NCBI GenBank assembly: GCA_023258775.1
Contig: JALQWJ010000093.1
Span: 1 to 6,285, forward strand
Reading direction: 5' to 3'
DNA from: Burkholderiaceae bacterium
GTDB lineage: Bacteria; Pseudomonadota; Gammaproteobacteria; Burkholderiales; Burkholderiaceae_E
DNA: 6,285 bases
Numbering within the stretch: the stretch's first letter is position 1; each line of letters begins with the position of its first letter. Below are positions 1-4,847 of this stretch, piece by piece. The notes under the pieces are model-generated. The model was not told the origin of the DNA. It worked only from the letters and a program-made list of their open reading frames with translations, and searched no databases. The translations under genes were made by a program, and so were the position numbers.

Positions 1-2
1 TT

Positions 3-275
3 GGCGAAGCCCGACTGCGACGCTTTCTTGTCGCGCCAAAGGGCTCGGAGGTCACGGGTATTACAGAGACTACTGATGGCAAGACCCTTTTTGTCAATAT
101 CCAGCATCCGGGCGAGAACACGCCAGCGATCGGGACAGCGGCTGACTTCGCCTATCAAAGCGTCTGGCCGACAAACGGCGGCGGTATCACTGCCGGCGCG
201 TACGGTCCTGGTAAGCGCCCTCGTTCCGCCACACTGATTATTTCGCGCACTGATGGCGGAAAAATCGGTCTGTAA
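3..275 (+). CDS. PhoX family phosphatase (DUF839), C-terminal end only
   Basis: This is the 3' end of a gene that starts outside the window: 90 in-frame codons followed by TAA at 273-275. The translation holds the block FLVAPKGSEVTGITETTDGK (residues 8-27 of the fragment), then TLFVNIQHPGE, and it ends in a Gly/Arg/Ser-rich tail. The combination 'EVTG...T.DG.T.FVNIQHPGE' is the characteristic C-terminal block of PhoX/DUF839 proteins. These are generally Tat-exported, Ca/Fe-dependent periplasmic phosphomonoesterases that release phosphate from organic esters. The catalytic centre lies upstream and cannot be judged here. The stop codon overlaps the next ATG by one base (TAATG), so the downstream protease gene is probably co-transcribed and perhaps translationally coupled. 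Family assignment is firm; the exact substrate is not known. Confidence 0.85.
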   Translation, partial: GEARLRRFLVAPKGSEVTGITETTDGKTLFVNIQHPGENTPAIGTAADFAYQSVWPTNGGGITAGAYGPGKRPRSATLIISRTDGGKIGL

Positions 276-1978
276 TGCGTTTTAGATCGCAGCTATCCGG
301 ACTTATCGGATTGCTGCTTTTACTCGGTGCTTGCTCTTCAGGGAGCGATGCACCGAGTCAAGCAACTGGCAACACCAACCAGGGCACAAGCGGCCAAGGC
401 TCAAACCCAGTTTCAGCAGCAGGATCAGCGCAAGGCCCAGATCCACAACGCGCATTGCAATGGCACTTAAGCCTTGCTGAATTCTCCCCACAGGGCACAA
501 CACAATCCTCAAGCGAAACTCGTCCGCTATACGATTTAGCATTAGGCAATCTCAGCGAGCGTGGTCGTGGTGTTAGGATCGCTCTTATTGATGGAACGGT
601 TGACACCACGCACCCTGACCTTTTGGGGCGACTTCTTGATTCATCGGCGATCTGCTGCGACTGGGTCCCGCTTACCCGGCAAAACAACTCATCCAGTGCG
701 AGTCCTGATAGCGCTATGCGCTCAAGGGTCGCTGAAACGGGTCATGCCACGGGGCTTGCCGCACTGATTGCCGCAACTGAAAACAACAGCATCGGAGGCC
801 GTGGCATTGCGCCAGCAGCAACGCTCATCAGCCTTAATGCGATCGCTAGCGGCGACGACAGCCGGCTTGTACAGGCACTACAGGTTGCTTTGGGTAGTGG
901 TGCATCGGTGATCAACAACAGTTGGTCCCCGCCAGATCCCAATGAGGGCGGCAGCCGAAGCTTTTATCCTGCGCCACAAGCTTGGTACAGCGCCCTTGAT
1001 GAGGCGCAAAGCAAGGGGCGCTCGGGCTTAGGCGCCATCATCGTAAAAGCAGCCGGTAATGGTGGTGCAGCCTTCAGTCCGTCGCGGCTTCGCAGCGACT
1101 CGGCAGACTCTGCTAATTATGATGGCTATGCACAACACCCTGCTGTCATCGGCGTTGGCGCTGTGGATGCTTTTGCAAGACCACTTGCTTTATCGGAGCC
1201 CGGTGCCCAGGTACTCGTTTCAGCCTTTTCGTCCCAGACAAATAGCCCAAGCCTGTCGACCGGTACGGAAGAGCTGCCCTCGGGAACCTCAAGCGCCGCT
1301 GCTATGGTGAGTGCCTTAAGCGCTTTAATGCTTGAAGCAAACCCCGGCTTAACTTGGCGCGATCTGCGCTGGATTCTTGCGACTACCGCGCGTCCTGTAC
1401 CAGGCTACGACCAACCAGGTATCAGCAGCGCACAATCGCTGCTTCGCAGCCACGGCTACCACCAGCAAGTCGGGTTTGGGCTGGTCGATGCTGGCGCAGC
1501 GGTTCAATCCGCCAAAAGCTTTCAAGGTTTACCGCCCTTACTGAATTGTTCACTTAATGCAAAAAAAGATGCTCCGATCGTTACGCGAGTTAGTACCGGT
1601 GAGCAATTTGCTATGCCGTGGCATCAGGTAGCGATAGCCCGAGAAAACTCAAAAATTTCATTTTCCTTTGATTTGGCAAAGGCTCAGTGCTCCATTGATC
1701 GCATCGAAAGCGTGGTGCTTTCGCTTGCTAGCTCGCATCAAGACGCAACAGGCTTGCGCATCACACTGATTAGTCCGCTTGGTCACGGTGTTCAGTTCGC
1801 AGCGCCGCGTGATTGCGCTCATACGGTCTGCACGAACTTAAATCAAGGCTTTCGGTTTCATAGCGTTCGCTTTATGGCAGAACCCGCTGCGGGTCGCTGG
1901 ACCCTTCAGATCAGTGAGGAAAGCGGCAAATCAATTGGGACCCTTAGCAGGCTCCAGTTAAGCTTTTTGGGTCACTAA
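275..1978 (+). CDS. S8 family (subtilisin/kexin-like) serine protease lipoprotein with C-terminal P-domain
   Basis: This 567-residue protein is predicted to be a secreted, lipid-anchored serine protease. Residues 1-20 form a signal peptide with lipobox LGAC; Cys20 would be acylated, and Ser at +2 suggests the outer membrane. Residues 21-58 are a Ser/Gly/Gln-rich linker. The S8 domain follows from about residue 60, with the 'QWHL' opening seen in many kexin-like members. The catalytic triad is readable: Asp106 in IALIDGTVD, His157 in ETGHATGLAALIA and Ser339 in SGTSSAAAMVS, with the oxyanion Asn262 in AAGNGG. Residues from about 450 to 565 match a proprotein-convertase P-domain: the 'GLRITLISPLG' strand, 'FHSVRFMAEPAAGRWTLQI' and a final 'GTLSRLQLSFLG'. 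Four Cys (425, 472, 514, 519) lie in or near that domain and could pair. No good Shine-Dalgarno is seen at the usual distance, which fits coupling to the overlapping phosphatase stop. No + strand intrinsic terminator follows. The natural substrate is unknown. Confidence 0.93.
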   Translation: MRFRSQLSGLIGLLLLLGACSSGSDAPSQATGNTNQGTSGQGSNPVSAAGSAQGPDPQRALQWHLSLAEFSPQGTTQSSSETRPLYDLALGNLSERGRGVRIALIDGTVDTTHPDLLGRLLDSSAICCDWVPLTRQNNSSSASPDSAMRSRVAETGHATGLAALIAATENNSIGGRGIAPAATLISLNAIASGDDSRLVQALQVALGSGASVINNSWSPPDPNEGGSRSFYPAPQAWYSALDEAQSKGRSGLGAIIVKAAGNGGAAFSPSRLRSDSADSANYDGYAQHPAVIGVGAVDAFARPLALSEPGAQVLVSAFSSQTNSPSLSTGTEELPSGTSSAAAMVSALSALMLEANPGLTWRDLRWILATTARPVPGYDQPGISSAQSLLRSHGYHQQVGFGLVDAGAAVQSAKSFQGLPPLLNCSLNAKKDAPIVTRVSTGEQFAMPWHQVAIARENSKISFSFDLAKAQCSIDRIESVVLSLASSHQDATGLRITLISPLGHGVQFAAPRDCAHTVCTNLNQGFRFHSVRFMAEPAAGRWTLQISEESGKSIGTLSRLQLSFLGH

Positions 1979-1987
1979 ACCGCTTGC

Positions 1988-2014
1988 AAAAAAAAGCCTG
2001 CGATTTGGCAGGCT
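1988..2014 (-). terminator. Strong intrinsic terminator, minus strand (end of candidate small RNA)
   Basis: On the minus strand a perfect 7-bp stem AGCCTGC/GCAGGCT (2014-2008 with 2001-1995, 6-nt loop) runs straight into eight T residues (the A run at 1988-1995 on the + strand). There is no T-run on the + strand side, so the signal is directional. It sits 9 bp after the protease stop codon. No minus-strand protein gene lies upstream, so it needs a non-coding transcript to terminate. Confidence 0.8.
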
Positions 2015-2064
2015 GAATACCCCACGCGTCGCGGGGTTGGGAGACAACCCGGAGGACGGGCTGT
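1988..2064 (-). ncRNA. Candidate small RNA (~77 nt) with CUCC-bearing hairpins
   Basis: No coding sequence explains this minus-strand unit, which has a promoter, a GC-rich structured body and a terminator. Reading from the inferred start near 2064, it can fold as CCCG-UCCUC-CGGG (2060-2048), then a C-rich linker UUGUCUCCCAA (2047-2037), then a 7-bp hairpin CCCCGCG-acg-CGUGGGG (2036-2020), then the terminator hairpin. One pair of the second hairpin (2032/2024) is G-U as minus-strand RNA but would be C/A if the + strand were transcribed, which favours the minus strand. An alternative stem GGGUUG-UCUCC-CAACCC (2050-2034) competes with the first two hairpins. Both possible loops expose CUCC-type anti-Shine-Dalgarno sequence, as in known translation-repressing small RNAs. 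I do not recognise it as a named family. Promoter, fold and terminator are seen; function is inferred. A leader or attenuator role is unlikely, because the next gene in that direction is antisense. Confidence 0.68.
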
Positions 2065-2086
2065 GATGTCAATTTAACTTGACATC
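2065..2086. promoter_or_regulatory. Perfect palindromic operator, PpsR/CrtJ-like (TGT-N12-ACA), site 1
   Basis: GATGTCAA (2065-2072) and TTGACATC (2079-2086) are perfect inverted repeats around a 6-bp centre. The core TGTCAATTTAACTTGACA (2067-2084) fits the TGT-N12-ACA consensus of PpsR/CrtJ exactly. That repressor family controls photosynthesis genes and has PpaA/AerR proteins as antirepressors, and the next two genes are PpaA/AerR-like. The site covers the -10 box of the minus-strand promoter. The match is seen directly; the identity of the binding protein is inferred, since no regulator of that type is encoded in the window. Confidence 0.68.
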
Positions 2087-2099
2087 TTTAGTTTGTCAA
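2071..2099 (-). promoter_or_regulatory. Sigma70-type promoter of the candidate small RNA
   Basis: On the minus strand there is a perfect -35 box TTGACA (2099-2094), a 17-bp spacer and a -10 box TAAATT (2076-2071, four of six consensus positions). This predicts a start at A2064, about 77 nt before the U-tract of the terminator. Both boxes lie inside palindromic repeats: the -35 is the left half of the downstream palindrome and the -10 is in the centre of the upstream one. Binding there should block RNA polymerase. Confidence 0.65.
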
Positions 2100-2111
2100 T
2101 CTGTTTTGACT
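2094..2111. promoter_or_regulatory. Second PpsR/CrtJ-like palindrome (TGT-N12-ACT), site 2
   Basis: TGTCAATCTGTTTTGACT repeats the layout of site 1 (TGTCAA, 6-bp centre, TTGAC) with a single change at the last base. Nine bp separate the two sites (27 bp centre to centre, same face-type spacing), close to the short spacing known for cooperative CrtJ/PpsR tandem sites. Its left half is the -35 box of the minus-strand promoter and its right half is a -35 candidate for the + strand gene, so one bound protein could shut both directions. Confidence 0.58.
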
Positions 2112-2134
2112 TTATTGTTCTGGACAATTAAAGT
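2106..2134 (+). promoter_or_regulatory. Candidate promoter for the first B12-binding gene
   Basis: TTGACT (2106-2111) and TAAAGT (2129-2134) are separated by 17 bp, which would start RNA near 2141 and leave a leader of about 60 nt before the ATG at 2203. An alternative uses the perfect TTGACA at 2079-2084 with a poor TGTTTT at 2102-2107, also 17 bp apart. Either choice overlaps the palindromes, so the conclusion that the + strand gene shares the operator with the small RNA does not depend on which is right. Confidence 0.45.
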
Positions 2135-2202
2135 TATTGCATCGCGTATCGCAATCGCTTTTCGTTTGGTTCGACAAGGAAACTTAACGGCGCCCGCTTC
2201 CC

Positions 2203-3069
2203 ATGACCGAAGGTTTTGAACGCTGCTTTACATCCACCATGGAGACAAGCCAGTCTTCAATTGAGGCTGTCTTTCTGAAACAGGTTGTGCCGCTTATTGC
2301 TGGGCAGCAAAAGCTCAAAGCGCAAGTTAATCCCACCATAACCGCCGAGGACTTTGATCACTTTTGTCGGTATTGCCGATGCGGCGATGCAGCCTCGCTT
2401 GATGCGCTTTGCCAGACTTGGATTGCGCGCGGCATCGCTGCCGAAACGATGGTGGATTCGGCGATCACGGCGGCCGCCCAGGGTTTTGGACAGGCATGGC
2501 TTGATGATCAATGCAACTTTGCCGAAGTGACACAAGCATGCTGGCAGTTGCAGCTCGTCTTGCAGCGCCTTAGCCCAGAACTTGAGACGAAGCAAGGCTT
2601 GGCAGGGCAGCAAATCAGCGAAAACCATACACAGGCGCAGCTTGAGCTGGCGTCAAGAAGTCGCCCGTTTGGGCTTGCTCAAAAGCCACGCGCACTGGTG
2701 CTTGCTGCAGAGCGCGGTAGCCACAGGCTCGGCCTCATGATTGCATCAAGCCTGTTGCGGCGAGAGGGCCTTGAGGTAGCGAGCGGCAGCTTTTCAGCGC
2801 GTTCGCCTTTCATCAATGACAAGCATGATCTTGAGGATCCGCGCTTGCGCTTACTTGCCTTAAGTCTTGCCTGCAGCGAAGAACTTAAAGCCTGTCGGGC
2901 GCTTGTCAAACAGATCCGAAGGCAGCGCCCCGATGTTTTCATCGTCATTGGTGGCTGTCTGATCAGCCGCGACGCTAGCCCGCGATCACTCGGTCTTAAG
3001 GCCGATGCTGTAATCCATGGCAAGCCTGCCTGGCGAGAGATTCTCGAAGGTTATAATATTTTTTACTGA
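2203..3069 (+). CDS. Cobalamin-binding-domain protein, PpaA/AerR-like (first copy)
   Basis: This 288-residue soluble protein has a helical N-terminal region (about 20-125) followed by a Rossmann-type B12-binding domain (about 163-283). The helical part ends in FGQAWLDDQCNFAEVTQACW (95-114), the block that caps the cobalamin in PpaA/AerR and CarH/LitR proteins. The W-x9-EH motif of CarH/LitR is here W99-x9-Val-Thr, which points to the PpaA/AerR side. The B12 domain has AERGSHRLG (169-177): His174 is kept as the possible cobalt ligand, but the Asp of the usual DxHxxG is Gly. It continues with 'PDVFIVIGG' (243-251) and 'KADAVIHGKPAWREI' (266-280), typical of the fold. There is no DNA-binding domain. 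Expected role: antirepressor or cofactor of a PpsR-type repressor, sensing light or redox through B12. Translation could begin at ATG 2203 or ATG 2239; neither has a convincing Shine-Dalgarno. It lies beside matching operators. Confidence 0.8.
   Translation: MTEGFERCFTSTMETSQSSIEAVFLKQVVPLIAGQQKLKAQVNPTITAEDFDHFCRYCRCGDAASLDALCQTWIARGIAAETMVDSAITAAAQGFGQAWLDDQCNFAEVTQACWQLQLVLQRLSPELETKQGLAGQQISENHTQAQLELASRSRPFGLAQKPRALVLAAERGSHRLGLMIASSLLRREGLEVASGSFSARSPFINDKHDLEDPRLRLLALSLACSEELKACRALVKQIRRQRPDVFIVIGGCLISRDASPRSLGLKADAVIHGKPAWREILEGYNIFY
3030..3057 (+). promoter_or_regulatory. Possible internal promoter for the second B12-binding gene
   Basis: A perfect -10 hexamer TATAAT (3052-3057) lies in the last codons of the first B12 gene, with a weak -35 candidate CTGGCG (3030-3035, three of six) 16 bp upstream. 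It would start RNA near 3064 and give a leader of about 250 nt. No TGT-N12-ACA site overlaps it, so the second gene could be controlled differently from the first. The weak -35 keeps confidence low. Confidence 0.35.
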
Positions 3070-3101
3070 AGAACGTTTTAAAAAGATGATTTGAACTTGG
3101 C

Positions 3102-3130
3102 TTGAGTCAATGTCTCAAAGCGTCTTTTTT
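3102..3130 (+). terminator. Weak possible terminator or attenuator after the first B12 gene
   Basis: TTGAG (3102-3106) can pair with CTCAA (3114-3118), and a run of six T follows at 3125-3130. The stem is only 5 bp and AT-leaning, and six bases separate it from the T-run, so it is a poor intrinsic terminator. It could still produce partial termination between the two paralogous genes. Confidence 0.25.
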
Positions 3131-3185
3131 AGTCATTCCAAGGTGTCATGTCGACAGGCTTATTGAGCCGACCAAGCTTTGTCCA

Positions 3186-3276
3186 TGGCAAGAAAATGCT
3201 TGCCACCAGCGAGTACTTGGATCAATACTCGTTGCGGGGGAAAAGACTGTCGTTTTCCTCGACACGGTGCGCCGTG
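3186..3276 (+). other. Hairpin-rich untranslated stretch before the second B12 gene
   Basis: The 248-nt gap between the two B12 genes (3070-3317) has no convincing gene but several inverted repeats in a row. They are TGGCAAG-aaaatg-CTTGCCA (3186-3205, 7 bp), GAGTA/TACTC (3211-3230), a GGAAAA/TTTTCC stem with an inner GAC/GTC near 3237-3259, and CACGG-tgcg-CCGTG (3263-3276). If transcribed as a leader it would be well folded. I looked for cobalamin riboswitch hallmarks and did not find a convincing B12 box. Function unknown; only the repeats are claimed. Confidence 0.4.
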
Positions 3277-3305
3277 CCTCCTCAGATTCATGAAGATTTC
3301 AACTT

Positions 3306-3311
3306 GGGGAG
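3306..3311 (+). promoter_or_regulatory. Ribosome binding site deciding the GTG start of the second B12 gene
   Basis: GGGGAG lies 6 nt before GTG 3318, a strong Shine-Dalgarno at good spacing. It supports the GTG rather than the later ATG at 3372. The same bases are complementary to the GUCUCCC segment of the candidate small RNA. Confidence 0.65.
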
Positions 3312-3317
3312 ACGAGT

Positions 3318-4148
3318 GTGGGATCAAGGCGTTCAAACGAAGACAATAGTGCCCAGCATGCCATTGGCAACATGGTTGAACGGCTGGTGCTGCCCAAAAT
3401 AGTTCAAAGCCATCGAGAGCTGGGCATAAGGCCCCGGTTAATCTGCGATCTTGATGGGTTCATCGAGAAGTTGCTTGCCAATAACCAGCAGGCCCTATTC
3501 GCATCGATCGAATCCTTGCAGCAGGCTGGCCATCCGCTCGAGCTTATCTACAACGAGCTCTTAACGCCAGCAGCGCGCAGACTTGGCGAAAAATGGCTGA
3601 GCGATGAATTCAGCTTCAGCGAAGTCACACTTGCGACCTGGCAAATTGAACAAATCCTGCATCATTTTCATCAGGATTTCGAAAGCGCCAGGCGGACCCG
3701 AGCAAGTAAGGCATCGATGCTCATCAGCGTGATGCCTGGCGAACAACACAGCCTGGGCGCCAAAATGCTCAGCGCCTTTTTCAGAAAAGAGCACTGGGAC
3801 GTCTTCTTGCTTCAGCCAGAAAGCCTAAGGGCTATTTTGGATGAACTGATGGTCTTTAGACCGCAACTGATCGCGATCACGGTCACCCAGCTCGAATCGC
3901 TCGAGCAAATCAAAAGCCTGCTGAAGCTGGTAAAACAGCAGCCCGCTTTGCGTGCAACGCCCTGGATTATTGGTGGCAGAGTGATCAACGACCATCCAAT
4001 GCAAGCGGTCGCGGTACTCTCCGATCGCAATATCCACCTTTGCCAAGGTGACGCAAATCAAGCCCTGGCGCTTGCTCATCGATTACTCGGTCATGAATCA
4101 GCAAGGCAGGGACAAAACGGGCTTAGCAGCACAGCGGCACAGCATTAA
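3318..4148 (+). CDS. Cobalamin-binding-domain protein, PpaA/AerR-like (second copy)
   Basis: This 276-residue soluble protein is paralogous to its left neighbour and closer to classical PpaA/AerR. Residues 19-32 (MVERLVLPKIVQSH) resemble the family's N-terminal helix. The helical cap ends in RRLGEKWLSDEFSFSEVTLA (87-106), matching the first copy position by position and again with Val-Thr instead of the CarH Glu-His. The B12 domain (about 132-257) carries VMPGEQHSLGAKMLSAFFRK (138-157). His144 is the expected cobalt ligand, and ExHxxG replaces DxHxxG, as I recall for AerR proteins. 'IAITVTQLESLEQIKSLLKL' (185-204) and 'PWIIGG' (215-220) complete the fold. There is no DNA-binding domain or membrane segment. 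Expected role: B12-dependent, light- or redox-sensitive partner of a PpsR/CrtJ-type repressor. The start is GTG, supported by a GGGGAG ribosome site. The last 17 or so residues are low complexity. Confidence 0.85.
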   Translation: MGSRRSNEDNSAQHAIGNMVERLVLPKIVQSHRELGIRPRLICDLDGFIEKLLANNQQALFASIESLQQAGHPLELIYNELLTPAARRLGEKWLSDEFSFSEVTLATWQIEQILHHFHQDFESARRTRASKASMLISVMPGEQHSLGAKMLSAFFRKEHWDVFLLQPESLRAILDELMVFRPQLIAITVTQLESLEQIKSLLKLVKQQPALRATPWIIGGRVINDHPMQAVAVLSDRNIHLCQGDANQALALAHRLLGHESARQGQNGLSSTAAQH

Positions 4149-4159
4149 GCGTTTTCGCG

Positions 4160-4170
4160 CACCTAAGGTG
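4160..4170. repeat. Short palindrome CACCT-A-AGGTG between genes
   Basis: An 11-bp perfect palindrome lies 11 bp after the second B12 gene and 47 bp before the DUF2889 start. It could be a small operator, since a hairpin with a 1-nt loop cannot form well as RNA. The 69-bp gap has no clear terminator and only weak promoter-like hexamers (TTTACA 4179-4184 with poor -10 candidates), so read-through from the B12 gene is possible. Confidence 0.25.
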
Positions 4171-4217
4171 ATATCCGCTTTACAGGGGTTTAGCATTTGC
4201 TTTGATATGCTTGGTTA

Positions 4218-4847
4218 ATGAATCCACTGACTCAAACACCAAGCCCCGACGACTTTTCAAATCCCTCGCCTCGACGTCTGATGCACACTCGCCGTATCGA
4301 GTCTCAGGGTTTTCGCCGAGAAGACGGCCTATGGGATATCGAAGCGCGAATCATCGATAGCAAGCCTTTTGCCTATCATGAGCCCTATCGCGGTCAACGC
4401 GAAGCCGAAAGCGATGTACACAATATTGCGATCAGACTCACCCTTGACGATGACTTTGTGGTTCGCGATATTGAAGTACTCATGCCCGCCGTCCCTTATC
4501 CGAGTTGTGCAGGCGCCATTCCAAATTTTAAACAATTGATCGGTGCCAAAGTCGGTGCTGGATGGCGCAAAGCCGTTCAAGCCGTTGTCGGATCGACCAA
4601 GGGCTGCACGCATGCCCGAGAGCTACTTTTCCCGATGGCTACGGTTGCTTTCCAGACTTTGTTTGGCTGGGAAGACGAAGCAGAAAGTGCCCAAGAAAAA
4701 GCGCGGAGGGCTCAGCGCGAGCGTTTGCGCGGCGAGCAAGCAGGAAGGCCTCATTTTCTGGACGGCTGCCACAGTTGGGCAAGCGATGGCGAGGTTGTGG
4801 CTACGCTTTACCCGCAGTTCTCGACCCGAAAAAAGCCTCAAGGCTGA
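4218..4847 (+). CDS. DUF2889 family protein of unknown function
   Basis: This 209-residue protein matches the DUF2889 family along its length. The signature opens with RRLMHTRRIESQGFRREDGL (19-38) and WDIEARIIDSK (39-49), then SDVHNIAIRLTLDDD (65-79), PAVPYPSC (90-97), GAGWRKAVQ (113-121), GCTHARELLFPMATVAFQTL (129-148) and PHFLDGCHSWASDGEVV (178-194). Cys97, Cys130, His132, Cys184 and His185, with His68, sit in these blocks and could form a metal site, but that is inference. Residues 155-175 are a charged, Gln/Arg-rich helix. No signal peptide or membrane segment is seen, so it is likely cytoplasmic. ATG 4218 has no strong Shine-Dalgarno; the next ATG (4281) would cut off part of the conserved 'RRLMHTR' start, so 4218 is preferred. 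The 3' end overlaps the convergent LysR gene by 10 bp. No biochemical function is known to me. Confidence 0.83.
   Translation: MNPLTQTPSPDDFSNPSPRRLMHTRRIESQGFRREDGLWDIEARIIDSKPFAYHEPYRGQREAESDVHNIAIRLTLDDDFVVRDIEVLMPAVPYPSCAGAIPNFKQLIGAKVGAGWRKAVQAVVGSTKGCTHARELLFPMATVAFQTLFGWEDEAESAQEKARRAQRERLRGEQAGRPHFLDGCHSWASDGEVVATLYPQFSTRKKPQG
4829..4845 (-). terminator. Probable short terminator of the CysB-like gene
   Basis: On the minus strand AGCC-TTGA-GGCT is followed by six T (the A run at 4829-4834 on the + strand). The stem is only four bp, so the signal is weak, but the layout is right. The TGA stop of the regulator (4840-4838) is inside the hairpin, and the whole element lies within the last codons of the convergent DUF2889 gene. 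Confidence 0.4.

Noticed and set aside
1..237. Open frame of 78 codons starting at the first base (TTG)
   Set aside because: Basic, low-quality translation; frame 3 over the same bases reads the clear PhoX C-terminus up to the TAA at 273-275.
1995..2014. Terminator of the S8 protease on the + strand
   Set aside because: The stem is good but no T-run follows it on the + strand; the T-run exists only in the minus-strand reading.
2034..2060. CsrA/RsmA-type small RNA on the + strand with GGA in a hairpin loop
   Set aside because: GGA motifs occur at 2040-2042, 2051-2053 and 2054-2056, but the promoter, G-U pair and terminator all favour minus-strand transcription.
3102..3293. 63-codon frame from TTG in the same gap
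   Set aside because: Weak start codon, no ribosome site and no recognisable motif; most likely chance.
3186..3317. Cobalamin riboswitch in front of the second B12 gene
   Set aside because: It would fit the context, and a GCCACC near 3202 and GGTG near 3266 look suggestive, but the B12 box and the ordered core motifs are not present in the right arrangement.
3148..3402. 84-codon frame MSTGLLSRP... between the B12 genes
   Set aside because: No ribosome site, no family resemblance, runs 85 bp into the strongly supported second B12 gene in another frame, and overlaps several inverted repeats that explain the region better.
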